Positions 15,356 to 25,600 of a stretch of 64,000 nucleotides of DNA are shown here, one piece after another; the stretch's first letter is position 1; every line of letters starts with the position of its first letter. The notes beneath the pieces were generated by a model. The model saw only the letters and a list, made by a program, of their open reading frames with translations. It was not told the origin of the DNA and ran no database searches. A program made the translations under genes and the position numbers. The stretch covers positions 124,001 through 188,000 of the forward strand of contig CAWCOY010000006.1 of NCBI GenBank assembly GCA_963797265.1. The letters are read 5' to 3'. This DNA is from DASUPK01 sp963797265 (GTDB lineage Bacteria; Actinomycetota; Thermoleophilia; Solirubrobacterales; 70-9).

Positions 15356-17731
15356 ATGAGGGTCTCGATCATGTTTCGGCCAGGGGGTGCTCCGCAGGAA
15401 CGCGCGGACCAGGCGGCAGCGACGCTCGAGGCCGCGGGACACGAGGTCAGTAGACGACCGCTGTCGCGGAAGGCGGCCGCGATACAGCGCGTGACCCGAG
15501 ACTCGCCGGACGTGGTCCACGCTCTCGGGGTGGAGGCTGCCGGCCCCGCTGCGGTAGCCGCCCGGCTAGGTCGGGCAGCGCTCGTCTGCGAGGCGCTTTC
15601 CGGGGAGGCAGCCCTGACCCGAGGCATCGCGCGCGCGATGCGAACCGCCGCGAACGGGCGGCGAGGCGGCGCTGTGCTCGCGCGCGACGAGGCCCAGTCG
15701 AGACGGCTGCGATCGACGCTCGGCCTCCCCTATCTGCCGCCGGTCGTCGGGGACTTCTCGCTCGAAGGCACCGACCCGGTGCTGCTCGCGGTCTACGACC
15801 GCCTCCCCCGCCTCAACCCCGAGCTGCCGGACGACGAGGCCGAGCCGGGACGCGCGCGCAGGTGGCTCGAGGAGCTCGGCGAGCCGGTCCGCCGCGGAGG
15901 GCTGCGACGACCCGGCGCCCTGCTTGCTTACCTGCGAGGCCGGCGGCTGCGGGCGCGCGGCAGGTTCCCCGCTGCAATCGAAGCGCTCACCCGGGCCGCG
16001 CGGAGGGACTCGGGCGACCCGCTCTATCAGCTCTATGCCGCCAAGGCGCTGCGAGAGTCGGGGGACACTCAGCAGGCGCTCAAACTGCTCGAGGACATCG
16101 CCGAGGGTTCCGACGACGATCCGGCGCTGCTCGCCGAGGCCGGGGTGGAGCTCGCGCGACTGGGCCGCGCGGAGCGGGCGCAGGCAGTCGCACGGCGCCT
16201 GGCCGGCGGCGGACGCGAATCGGGATCAGCGGACGCGCGGGCGGAGGCGGCCCGCGTCTACGCCGTGCTCGGTGAGCTGGAATCCGCGCGTGAGCTAGCC
16301 CTCGGCGCCGCCGCCGAGGCCCCCGATCGCTCCTCGGCACAGAGGACGGCCGCGCTGGCGCTCGAGCGGGCGGGCGAGCCCTCCCGGGCGATCGAGCTAG
16401 CGCGACGCGCCGGCGAGAAGGGACAGGAGCGCAGGCTTGCCGGGCAGCTCCGCGAGCTCGAACCCGGCTGGGCGCCCCGCCTCGGGGCCGCGCCCGGTGG
16501 ACGCCGCGGCGGGCGCGTCCTGAGCCTGCTGGAGGTCTCGCTGCCGCAGGCCCCGTCCGGCTATGCCTACCGCTCGCGGGACGTCCTGGATGCCCTCCGG
16601 CGCGGCGGCTTCGGACCTGTCGCCGCGACCCGGCTCGGCTTCCCGGCGAGCCGCGGGTCGGTGGGCTGGTCGCCCGTCGAGACCGTCGACGGTGTCGTCC
16701 ACCATCGCTTCGACGTCCCCGGGCTGCGCCAGTACAGCGGCGTGCCGCTCGACGCAAGGGTGCAGGAGAACGCCGATCGCCTGCTCGACCTGATCCGCAG
16801 GGATCGGCCGGGGCTGATCCTCGCCGGGACGCCGGACTTGAACGGCGTGGCCGCGCTGGCCCTCCGCTCCGCGACTGGAATCCCCGTGATCTACGACGTC
16901 AGGGGCTTTCCCGAGATGAGCTGGGCCGTCCAATCCGGCGGTGCCGACAGCGAGCTCTACCGCAGGCGCCGTGAGGCGGAGACGGCGTGCGCGTCCTCTG
17001 CCGACGCCGTGATCACCCTCAGCGAGACGATGCGGCAGCAGCTGGCCGGACGAGGCGTCGAGGAGAGCCGGATCTTCGTCATCCCGCACATCGTCGACGC
17101 CGACAGATTCGCACCGCACCCCCGCGACCCCGAGCTGGCCCGTTCCTATGGCCTCGAGGGCAAGCTCGTGGTCGGCTCGGTGACATCGCTGACCGATTAC
17201 GAGGGGATCGACGACCTCTTCCGGGCCGTCGCGAAGGCCCGCGCCGAGTGGCCCGAGATCGCCGCCCTGATCGTCGGCGACGGTCGCTTCCGGCCCAGCC
17301 TCGAGGCGCTCGCCGCCGAACTCGGCATCGCCGACTCGGTCGTCTTCACCGGGCGGATCGAGCAGGACCGCGTTCCCGACCACTACGCGCTGCTCGACCT
17401 CTTCGCGATCCCGCGGCGCGACCTCGAGGTCTGCCGCTACGTGACCCCGCTGAAGCCCTTCGAGGCCCTCGCCATGGAGATCCCGGTCCTGGCCAGCGAC
17501 GTGCCGGCGCTCGCGGAGATCGTCTCCACCTCCGGAGGTGGGCGCACAGTGCCGCCCGGCTCGCCGCGGGCGCTGGCCGAGGCGATCGTCGAACTCGGCG
17601 GCGACCGGCCGGCCCGGGAGCAATTCGGCCGCACTGGGCGCGAGCACGTGATCGAGAACCACACGCCTGATCGGGTGAGCGAGGTGCTCCGCGACGCCCT
17701 CTTAAGGCTCCTGGGCAATGATTCGGGATGA
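15356..17731 (+). CDS. Glycosyltransferase family 4 with internal TPR-like region
   Basis: A 791-residue protein. Residues 1-~140 look like part of a GT-B N-terminal domain (RVSIMFRPGG, then SPDVVHALGVEAAG). Residues ~190-370 are helical repeats resembling TPRs (FPAAIEALTRAARRDSGDP, QQALKLLEDIAEGSDDDPAL). Residues ~385-790 form a full GT4 enzyme: RVLSLLEVSLPQAPSGYAYR, IYDVRGFPEMSWAV, IFVIPHIVDADRF, VVGSVTSLTDYEGIDDLFR and LKPFEALAMEIPVLASDVPAL. The open frame extends far upstream, but that part is antisense to the divergent gene, so ATG at 15356 (or 15371) is the likely start. The 3' end overlaps the next deacetylase by 14 bases, indicating coupling. TPRs may dock the enzyme into an assembly complex. 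Confidence 0.88.
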   Translation: MRVSIMFRPGGAPQERADQAAATLEAAGHEVSRRPLSRKAAAIQRVTRDSPDVVHALGVEAAGPAAVAARLGRAALVCEALSGEAALTRGIARAMRTAANGRRGGAVLARDEAQSRRLRSTLGLPYLPPVVGDFSLEGTDPVLLAVYDRLPRLNPELPDDEAEPGRARRWLEELGEPVRRGGLRRPGALLAYLRGRRLRARGRFPAAIEALTRAARRDSGDPLYQLYAAKALRESGDTQQALKLLEDIAEGSDDDPALLAEAGVELARLGRAERAQAVARRLAGGGRESGSADARAEAARVYAVLGELESARELALGAAAEAPDRSSAQRTAALALERAGEPSRAIELARRAGEKGQERRLAGQLRELEPGWAPRLGAAPGGRRGGRVLSLLEVSLPQAPSGYAYRSRDVLDALRRGGFGPVAATRLGFPASRGSVGWSPVETVDGVVHHRFDVPGLRQYSGVPLDARVQENADRLLDLIRRDRPGLILAGTPDLNGVAALALRSATGIPVIYDVRGFPEMSWAVQSGGADSELYRRRREAETACASSADAVITLSETMRQQLAGRGVEESRIFVIPHIVDADRFAPHPRDPELARSYGLEGKLVVGSVTSLTDYEGIDDLFRAVAKARAEWPEIAALIVGDGRFRPSLEALAAELGIADSVVFTGRIEQDRVPDHYALLDLFAIPRRDLEVCRYVTPLKPFEALAMEIPVLASDVPALAEIVSTSGGGRTVPPGSPRALAEAIVELGGDRPAREQFGRTGREHVIENHTPDRVSEVLRDALLRLLGNDSG

Positions 17732-18860
17732 GATGAACCCTGAACCGAACACCGAGGCGAAGGCGTTGGTGATCGCCGACGGCGAGTTCCGCTCGCTCTC
17801 GGAGCCGGCGCGCCTCGATGGCCTCGGCTCGGGGGACGGCGAGTACCGGCAGCCCGAACCCCCCGGCGTCGTGCCGGAGCCATGGAATGGAGAAACCGAC
17901 GGCGCGGCCATCGATCCTCCGGCGCCGCCCGAGATCTATCTGACGATCGACACGGAGGACGACTACTTCACGGAGCCGCACATGCTCACCGGCGAGGGGA
18001 TCGGGGAGGAGTACGGCGCCTACGGCATCCTCGACATCCTCGACCGCTACGGGCTGCTGGCGACATGGTTCATCAATGTCTACGAGGCTCATCGTCACGA
18101 CGACCCCGCCACCGTCGAGCGCCTGGTCAAGGCGATCCATGAGCGCGGCCACGAGATCGCCCTGCACACGCACCCCTCCGACGATCTCGAGTTCTACCCG
18201 CGGGCGCTCTACTGGTTCGACGCCGAGCAGCAGAAGGAGATCCTGGGCTACGGAGCGGACCTGATCGAGAGGTGGACGGGCACCCATCCGATCAGCTTCC
18301 GGGCGGGTGGCTACGTGCTCAACGACGAGACCTTCGAGGCGCTCGCGAGCCTCGGCTTCCGGATCGACTCATCGGTCTTCTTCAGCTCCAAGAACAACCG
18401 GATCACGCCGTTCACCGTCAACGCGGTCCGAATGCGGGGCGAGATCATCGAGGTACCGGTCACCTACGTCCCGCGCGTGCAGTCGGACGGCTATATCGAC
18501 CACCGCAAGTTTGACGTCAACTGGCTGAGCGGGGAGGAGCTGGACGCCGTGGTCGAACGTGTCACCGAGTTCGGGATCGGCCAGGCGATGTTCATGATGC
18601 ACAGCTTCTCCTTCATCGACAAGGCGTCCCTCAAGGTGGAGGATTCGGGGACGGACCGGGCGCTCTACCGGAGCCCGCCCGTCCGCTCCCGCTTCGTCGA
18701 GATCTACGGGGCGAAGCCTGAGCTGCGCGAGCGGTTCGCACGGTTCGCCGAGAGCATCGCCCGCGACGAACGCGTCGAGGTGAAGCCCCTCGCCTCCGCG
18801 GTGGCGGGGCTCGAGCGACGCGCCGCGACGCCGCACCCGGACATCGTCCCGCTCGTCTAA
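17718..18860 (+). CDS. Polysaccharide deacetylase (NodB/CE4, WalW-like)
   Basis: A 380-residue protein with a ~70-residue low-complexity, acidic N-terminal extension and no signal peptide. The CE4 core has YLTIDTEDDYF (metal aspartate), TWFINVYEAH, GHEIALHTHPSDD (histidine cluster) and ISFRAGGYVLNDETFEALASLGFRIDSSV, the last motif being shared with the 924-residue deacetylase at 7522. It probably removes acetyl groups from glycan intermediates in the cytoplasm. It overlaps the upstream glycosyltransferase gene by 14 bases and converges on the heparinase-like gene with a four-base overlap. Confidence 0.87.
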   Translation: MIRDEMNPEPNTEAKALVIADGEFRSLSEPARLDGLGSGDGEYRQPEPPGVVPEPWNGETDGAAIDPPAPPEIYLTIDTEDDYFTEPHMLTGEGIGEEYGAYGILDILDRYGLLATWFINVYEAHRHDDPATVERLVKAIHERGHEIALHTHPSDDLEFYPRALYWFDAEQQKEILGYGADLIERWTGTHPISFRAGGYVLNDETFEALASLGFRIDSSVFFSSKNNRITPFTVNAVRMRGEIIEVPVTYVPRVQSDGYIDHRKFDVNWLSGEELDAVVERVTEFGIGQAMFMMHSFSFIDKASLKVEDSGTDRALYRSPPVRSRFVEIYGAKPELRERFARFAESIARDERVEVKPLASAVAGLERRAATPHPDIVPLV

Positions 18861-20650
18861 CCGCGCGTCACGCGCAGCGCCTCGCCCTCGAGCTTCACCG
18901 CGACCCGTCCCTGGTCGATGCCGGTGACCACGAGCTCGGCGCCCCGCCCCGACAGACGGCCCTCGGCCCAGGCCGCGACGGGCTCCTCCGCGCCGCCGCC
19001 GAGGGTGAGCAGGTACCCGAACGTGCCGCCGCCGTAGCGGGAGAACGCCACGCTGGTACAGGCCTCGACCTGGTCAACCTGTGGAAAGAAAAGGCCTCCC
19101 AGCGGCGGCGTGGTGCGGCCCCGGAGCGCCGCGACCGAGTCCGGCGCCCCACCCTCCTCTTCGAAAGGCGCGAGCCAGCCCACCCGCTCGCCATCCCTGC
19201 CGATCTCGACCGCCGCGCTCTCCAGCACGGCCACGCTCAGCTCACTGCTGAGCTGCACGCAGCGCTCAACCACCTCGTCGTGCGAGGCGTAGAGCTCGTC
19301 GACCACCGCCAGAGCGCGGCCTGGCTGGTAGATGAATAGCCGCCTGGCCGTGCGGTCATCGGCGGCGATCCGCGGGTTCTCGACGAGGATGGCGTGGGTG
19401 TCCTCGCGCGAGCCACTCGCCACCACGCCGCTTCCCGCGCCGCCCCGAGGATCCCGGATCCAGGTATAGGCGTCGACGCCAATGCCGCTGTGCGCGGTGG
19501 GCGAGACGCAGTACTGCCGTGCCGGGCCCGCGTAGTCGTAGCCGGCGTTGCCGGAGTCGCCGACGAGTAGCCGGCCCTCCTCATAGAGGCAGTAGGAGAG
19601 GTCATCGGCGTGCTTGTGCGCCGGACTGTGGAACGCTGCGGTGACGAAGAGATAGCTGCCGCCGTCGCGGACCATGCAGTAGCCCGATCTCGGGAAGGGG
19701 CGCAGCCCGGACGACTTCGCCGCCGCCTCCTGCACCTCTTGCGTGGGCCGCGCCCCAGCGCTCGTGTCCCCGATCGTCGGGAGCGTCCCGTCAGGAGCGG
19801 TCATCCAGGCGGTCGCCTCGTCCATCCGCTCGAGCAGCGGTTGGAGCTCGTCCTCGGGCAGCATCCCGCGGGACCCGAACCGCTCAAGCGCTCCCCGGAC
19901 CACCAGCTGGTAGAAGGGTGAGTGCTCGAGGTGGACGCCCTCGCTGATCTCGATCGTCCGCTCGATCGTCTCCCTGAACCGCGACGTGGCGACGTCCACC
20001 CACTCGGCCGACTCTGGGAGAAAGGGCAGCGCGTCGGCGGCGAGAAAGAGCGCGGCGTCGCTGAACATGCCGTGGTTGTGACCGTGCTGATAGTTCTCAT
20101 CGGCCATCAGGTAATCGACGTGCTCGACGACGGACGAGGCGAGCAACTCCGTCCGCTCGGGCTCGAGGGCGCCGACGCGACTGCTCTCACGGAGTAGGTG
20201 GGAGAGGTGGACGAGCCGCGCCGCGGCCGAGTGGTCGTACCAGGCGTACTTGTGTGGATGGGGATGGTCGACCTGCGGGTTCTGCTCGATCCAGTCCTCG
20301 TACAGGGTCGCGAGCCCCGGAAAGACCGACGCGCGGACCTGATCGGGAGCCTCGGCGAGCATCACCGGGTCCGCGAAGATGAAGCAGTTGAGCAGGAAGG
20401 CGCCCTCGTCGCTCTCGTACGGCGCATCCGCCCAGTCCACCGGCGAGCGGAGCTCACGCTCCTCCCCCATGATCCGGAAGATCCCCTGCCGGGCGGCCTC
20501 GATATCTCCCTGGCGGGGGTGGCTGGCGTGGATGCCGACGAACCCCCTTGGCTCGAGCTGCGCCGCGTTCTCGTCGAGGGCGTCGAGCAGCGCCGAAACG
20601 CGGCTTTCCTGAGAACTCTCCCGCTTTGACACCCTTCCGAGACCCAGCAT
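18857..20650 (-). CDS. Heparinase II/III family protein
   Basis: A 597-residue protein. The first half is an alpha-helical toroid typical of polysaccharide lyases (repeated helices such as YDHSAAARLVHLSHLL and YQHGHNHGMFSDAALFLAADAL). The second half is the beta-sandwich Heparinase II/III-like domain with HKHADDLSYCLYEEGRLLVGDSG, the tyrosine AGYDYAGPARQY and TAHSGIGVD, where family catalytic residues normally lie. No signal peptide is present, which is odd for a lyase of extracellular glycans; in assembly clusters such proteins may trim or edit intermediates. The ATG is preceded by GAGGAGAGGGC. It is divergent from the methyltransferase gene with a 21-base gap. Confidence 0.88.
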   Translation of the reverse strand: MLGLGRVSKRESSQESRVSALLDALDENAAQLEPRGFVGIHASHPRQGDIEAARQGIFRIMGEERELRSPVDWADAPYESDEGAFLLNCFIFADPVMLAEAPDQVRASVFPGLATLYEDWIEQNPQVDHPHPHKYAWYDHSAAARLVHLSHLLRESSRVGALEPERTELLASSVVEHVDYLMADENYQHGHNHGMFSDAALFLAADALPFLPESAEWVDVATSRFRETIERTIEISEGVHLEHSPFYQLVVRGALERFGSRGMLPEDELQPLLERMDEATAWMTAPDGTLPTIGDTSAGARPTQEVQEAAAKSSGLRPFPRSGYCMVRDGGSYLFVTAAFHSPAHKHADDLSYCLYEEGRLLVGDSGNAGYDYAGPARQYCVSPTAHSGIGVDAYTWIRDPRGGAGSGVVASGSREDTHAILVENPRIAADDRTARRLFIYQPGRALAVVDELYASHDEVVERCVQLSSELSVAVLESAAVEIGRDGERVGWLAPFEEEGGAPDSVAALRGRTTPPLGGLFFPQVDQVEACTSVAFSRYGGGTFGYLLTLGGGAEEPVAAWAEGRLSGRGAELVVTGIDQGRVAVKLEGEALRVTRG

Positions 20651-20671
20651 GCCCTCTCCTCACCCGACGCG

Positions 20672-22459
20672 ATGACCGACTCTCTGGATCCTGACACAGC
20701 GATCGTGCTGCGCCAGGTGTACGAGTTCCCACCGAGCCGCCTCTCGGTCTTTGAAGACCCGGCGGACGAGAAGTCGTCACATGCGTCCCAGCGCTACTCC
20801 TCGCTGATCGGCTTCTATGGAGATCGGGGGCCCGACTGGTATGAGTCGGTGACCGAGGAATTCGCCGGCCTGGACCGTGTGCTCGACCTCGGCACGGGTC
20901 CCGGTCTCTGCCTCGATGCGCTCCGTGCTCACGGCGTCCGAGAGCCGATCGGAGTCGACCGCTGGCAGGGATTCCTTCGCGATGGCGAGGCCGCCGGCCG
21001 CAGCATCATCCTCCATGACCTGACCCTGCCGATGCCCTTCTTCCGCTCGGGGTCGTTCGACGGGATCTTCAGTCACTACGCCCTGGACTACATATCCCCG
21101 ATCGGGGTGGAACAGGTGATGCGCGAGGCTCGTCGCCTTCTTGCCCCCGGGGGGCTCATGGTGCTCTACCTCGCCGGCGGCGGCCTCGCGCTCGGAGACC
21201 TGGTGCGGACCACGCCTTACGACGAGTCCGCATTCACGAAGCTCCTCAGATCGGCGGGGTTCGAGGACTTCGAGGTCGAGCAGCCGGAGGACCGGCGAAA
21301 CACCATCGTTCGCGCGCGCGGCCCGGGACCCGATCGGACGGGTGAGGCCGGGGACGTGACCACACTCGAATACGAGGCCGGACGGGAGGTCCAGGTGGCG
21401 GCCTCCATACACCTCCCCGAGGAGCCCGACGGCGGCCCCATCATCGGGATCGAGCTGAGCGACGGTGAGCGTTCGATCGCGTACCGGCCGCAACTCCACC
21501 CGAAGCAGCCGGCGGAGGAAAGCGACGCGGTCATGCCCTGGTCCGTCGGTGCCCGCCTGGTCGCCGTGACACGCGGCCAGTTCGAGTTGCACGTCTGGAC
21601 CTGGCGCGGATCGCGGGCGGAGGCGGTCGACACCGTGCGACTCCAGTCGCGCCCGGACGTGATTCGCCTCCGCGTCGAGAGCGAGGGGGGCGGGCTCGAG
21701 CCTCACGGTGCCTGGTACCCGGCGCCGGTGATGCTGGAGGTCCCCGGCGATGCCTACACCGCGATCGACAACGCGGCGCCCGACCACCAACCGGACGAGG
21801 ACTGGCGAGCCCGTGGGCGCCAAGTGATCGTCGCGCGAGAGGGGGACGACCCGGACCTGCTCCGAGCGGCCGCCGAGAGCAAGGATCACTTCCTGGTGGA
21901 CCGTCCCGATCCGGGAGCGCCGGCGGACCTCGAGACCCTCGACCGAGATTGGAAGGAGGAGCGCATGCACGGCATCGTGCTCGACCTCGAGCGTGCCGTT
22001 CGCCCCGAGTCGCTGCCGCTCCTGCTCTGGGCCGATTTCCGGGGGGCCCTCGTCTACCTCGAGCCCGACTCCTGGACAGGGCTGGAGTCCGCTATGGGTG
22101 ACCTGCCCCGATCGCTCAGCTCCCCGCTGCTCGCCGTCGACCCCCGGCTCAGCGGCCGCGCTGAGACTCAGGCTGAGGATGAGGGTTTCGCGGAGACCCC
22201 GATCATCGAGACGCTGGAGCGGATGGAGGCGCTCCACCTGGTGCTGTCCGCTCCCGTGGCCGCGGGCGCCGAGGTGCTCTTGGAGCGGCACCCCACCCGG
22301 GTGCTGATCGGCGAGACCGACCGCGCCGACGGAGGCGAGGGCCGCCTGGCCGAGGAGGCGACGGAGAACCTGCGCTACCTGACCGAGCGGTCCCTGCTGA
22401 TGTGGTTCCGCAGCACCTCCGGCAAGACCGGCAGCGAGCTCGGCCGCTCGACGCCGTAG
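20672..22459 (+). CDS. SAM methyltransferase with long C-terminal region
   Basis: A 595-residue protein. Residues ~55-215 form a class I methyltransferase: DRVLDLGTGPGLCLDAL (motif I), EPIGVDRWQGF, SFDGIFSHYALDYI (motif IV) and LLAPGGLMVLYLAGGG. The next ~100 residues are a beta-rich segment (TLEYEAGREVQVAASIHL) and the C-terminal ~240 residues are an unrecognised mixed alpha/beta domain (QVIVAREGDDPDLL, HGIVLDLERAVRPESLPLLLWADFRGALVYL). No export signal is visible. It likely methylates a glycan or lipid intermediate. It stands alone on the plus strand before the surface-protein genes, after a short gap that shows no strong promoter. Confidence 0.8.
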   Translation: MTDSLDPDTAIVLRQVYEFPPSRLSVFEDPADEKSSHASQRYSSLIGFYGDRGPDWYESVTEEFAGLDRVLDLGTGPGLCLDALRAHGVREPIGVDRWQGFLRDGEAAGRSIILHDLTLPMPFFRSGSFDGIFSHYALDYISPIGVEQVMREARRLLAPGGLMVLYLAGGGLALGDLVRTTPYDESAFTKLLRSAGFEDFEVEQPEDRRNTIVRARGPGPDRTGEAGDVTTLEYEAGREVQVAASIHLPEEPDGGPIIGIELSDGERSIAYRPQLHPKQPAEESDAVMPWSVGARLVAVTRGQFELHVWTWRGSRAEAVDTVRLQSRPDVIRLRVESEGGGLEPHGAWYPAPVMLEVPGDAYTAIDNAAPDHQPDEDWRARGRQVIVAREGDDPDLLRAAAESKDHFLVDRPDPGAPADLETLDRDWKEERMHGIVLDLERAVRPESLPLLLWADFRGALVYLEPDSWTGLESAMGDLPRSLSSPLLAVDPRLSGRAETQAEDEGFAETPIIETLERMEALHLVLSAPVAAGAEVLLERHPTRVLIGETDRADGGEGRLAEEATENLRYLTERSLLMWFRSTSGKTGSELGRSTP

Positions 22460-22515
22460 GCGGCGATTCGGGCCTACGAGGTTTCTACGGAGCGCGCCCC
22501 CGGGCTGCCCCGCAA

Positions 22516-22527
22516 CCCCACGTGGGG
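22516..22527. promoter_or_regulatory. Perfect 12-bp palindrome upstream of the giant surface protein
   Basis: CCCCACGTGGGG lies about 50 bases before the proposed -35 box of the next gene. It resembles the CCCCAC-N5-GTGGGG inverted repeat at 15267-15283. It is a candidate operator, supported only by symmetry and position. Confidence 0.4.
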
Positions 22528-22575
22528 AGGCTACGTAACCGGTCCAGATCTGCGGGAAAACACTCAAGAATGCGG

Positions 22576-22604
22576 TTGTAAGCGGGCAGGTCAGCCTCTA
22601 GTCT
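22576..22604 (+). promoter_or_regulatory. Candidate promoter of the giant surface protein gene
   Basis: TTGTAA (22576-22581), a 17-base spacer and TAGTCT (22599-22604) give a well-spaced promoter. Transcription would start near 22611. The leader then holds AGGGAAG just before the ATG at 22629, which argues against the in-frame GTG at 22617. Confidence 0.5.
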
Positions 22605-22628
22605 CGCTCGCGAGGGGTGCAGGGAAGA

Positions 22629-25600
22629 ATGCTTCGACTCAAGCTCGCTAACCGGGCCGCGAACCGGCCCGAATCTCACTCGTTCCGTGCGGGCTTCCGC
22701 GGCCTGCTCGGCTGCCTCGCCGTGTCGGTCGGACTCCTGCTCGTCGCGCCTGCGACCGGGCTGGCCAATCCGATCACGGACGAGAACGATCTGCCCGGCA
22801 CTAGCGGGTGGGAGGTCCCCCAGGCGGACCCCCCCAAAATCGAGGGGTACACCGACAAGACCAGCATCGCGCCGGGCGAGTCGCTTACCTTCCACGTCAG
22901 CACGAACCCGAGCGCCAGTTACCGGATCAGAATCTTCCGGCTCGGCTGGTACGGCGGCGCCGGGGCCCGGCTGATTGGCTGTCTCGGATCGACGTTTCAG
23001 GCGGCCCCGACCTGCACCACCACCAGCTCGGGCTCGGCCCGGACGACGCCGAACCCGAACGCGCAGACCGGCGAGATCGACGCCAGCAACAATCCCGCCG
23101 GCGGAAGCTGGCCGGAGACGAACACGCTGTCGGCTGCCAACACGGCGAACTGGACGACCGGCGAGTACGTCGCCGAGTACACGCTAGGGAGTGCGCCCAA
23201 CTTCACCGCTCGCTACTCGCCCTTCGTCGTCCGCTCGAGCGCGCCGCAGTCCTCCGCCTCAAGCATCCTCGTCGTCGTTCCCTACAACACCTACCTCGCG
23301 TACAACAAGTGGGGCGGCACCAGCGCCTACGAGAACACCACGAGCGGATCCTTCCATCTCGCCCACGCGACGAAGGTCTCCTTCAACCGGCCCTTCGATC
23401 GCAAGCACTGGAGCTACTGGGACCTGCCGCTGCTCCACTTCCTGGAGCGGGAGGGCTACGACGTCTCCTACGTCAGCGACACCGACGTCGATGCGAACCC
23501 GAACATTCTGCTTAACCACCGGGCCGTGATCGTCTCCGGCCACTCCGAGTACTGGACGAAGAACATGCGGGACGGGTTCGACGCCGCACGCGACCAGGGC
23601 ACCAATCTGCTCTTCGCCGGTGCCAACGACGCCTACTGGCAGGTCCGCTACGAGGACAGCTCCTGCGCCGACGACAACACCGTCTGCGGAACCATCGGCG
23701 ACCGGCGGACGATGGTGATCTACAAGCAGGAGACGGGAGACCCGACAGACCCGATCTCCAACTCCTCCCTGAAGACGATCAAGTGGCGGGACCTCGGCCG
23801 GCCGGAGTGCGAGCTCCAGGGCGGCGTCCAGTACGGCAGCTGGTTCCCGAACGACGGATACGCCGACTACACCACGACCGCCGCGGGCGCCGCCGACCCG
23901 TGGGCGGACGGATCCGGCCTCAGCTCGGGTACCACCATCAAGGGCCTGGTCGGCTTCGAGTTCGACAGCTTTCTCCCTGACTGCGACGTGCCGGGAACGC
24001 CGACCATCCTCTTCTCCTACCAGAGCGCGTTCACCAGTGCCGACATCGACGCAGCCGCGGTCAGGTACACGGCCAACGGGTCGGGTGCTCGCGTCTTCTC
24101 ATCCGGCAGCGAGCAGTGGGCCTGGGGCCTCGACTCCTACCGCTGGGACCCGAGCCTATTCACCGGTATCCCGGCCCAGAACACGGCGATCCAGCAGTTG
24201 ACCCGCAACATGCTCACCGACATGCAGAAGCCGGCCTCACCGGTCAGCCTGACCGCGACCAGGTCCGGCAACTCGATCCAGATCGAAACCACTCCGCAGA
24301 CCGATCCGCGGATCACCTCCTACAAGGTCTACCGCCACGCCGGCACCGGCACCTTCCAGCCGGACGATCCCGGAGTCACCCAGGTGTGCCAGAACGCTTC
24401 GGGCGACTGCACCGACACCCCGCCCGCCGGCACGTACCGCTACGCCTCGGTTGCCGTGGATCAGTGGAACGACTCGGCAGCCGCGCTCTCCGGGACCGTC
24501 GACAACCTGACCCCGCCGACGGCGGTCAACGACTCGGGCACGGTTTCGGAGGACGCCTCCGGCGCTCCCGTTCCGGTGACGTCCAACGACACCAACCCGA
24601 GCGGCAATCCTCCGATCACGATCGGCTCGGTGACCCAACCGACCAACGGAACCGTTGCGATCACCGGCGGCGGCACCGGCCTCACCTACCAGCCCAATGC
24701 CAACTACTGCAACAGCCCGCCGGGAACGAGTCTCGACACCTTCACCTACACCATCAACGGCGGTTCGACGGCGACGGTCTCGATCAACGTCACCTGCGTC
24801 GACGACGCGCCCGTCGCAATCCATGACGGCAAGAGCGTCGTCGAGGACGACCCCGCCACCGCTCTCAACGTGACGGCCAACGACACCGACATCGACGGCG
24901 GCACCAAGGAGGTCATCTCCTTCACCCAGCCCGCCCACGGCACCGTCACCGGCGCCGGCACCGCCGACCATTGGACGGATGTGAAGTACACGCCGAGCGC
25001 CAACTACTGCAACTTCGTCAACGGCCAGGGGTCGATCGGCCCAACCGACGACTTCACCTACACGCTGAACGGCGGCTCGTCCACCACGGTCACGATGACG
25101 GTGGATTGCCGAGACGACCCGGCCATTGCGAGTGATGACTCGGCCACGGTGATCGAGGACGCTGCCGCGACGGCGATCCCGGTGCTTTCCAACGACACCG
25201 ACGCGGAGGGCGACCCGGTCACGATCAGCTCGAGTACCCAGCCCGCCCACGGCGCCGTGGTGCTGACGGGCGGCGTCGCTGGCGCTCGCACCGGCCTGAC
25301 CTACCAGCCCAGCCCCAACTACTGCGGTTCGGACAGCTTCACCTACACCGTGAACGAAGGCGACACGGCGACGGTCTCGATGACGGTCACCTGCGTCGAC
25401 GACCCGCCGGATGCGGTCCACGACGGCAGGAGCATGGTCGAGGACGATCCGGCCACCTCGCTGAACCCGCTCGCCAACGACACGGACGTCGACGGCGGCC
25501 CGAAGGAGATCGCCTACTTCACCCAGCCCAGTCACGGGACGGTGACCGGGGTTGGCACGGCCGGCCACTGGACCGATCTGAAGTACCAGCCGAACGCCAA

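Noticed and set aside
20777..22567. Minus-strand 596-codon frame opposite the methyltransferase gene
   Set aside because: Antisense shadow; the plus strand carries methyltransferase motifs.
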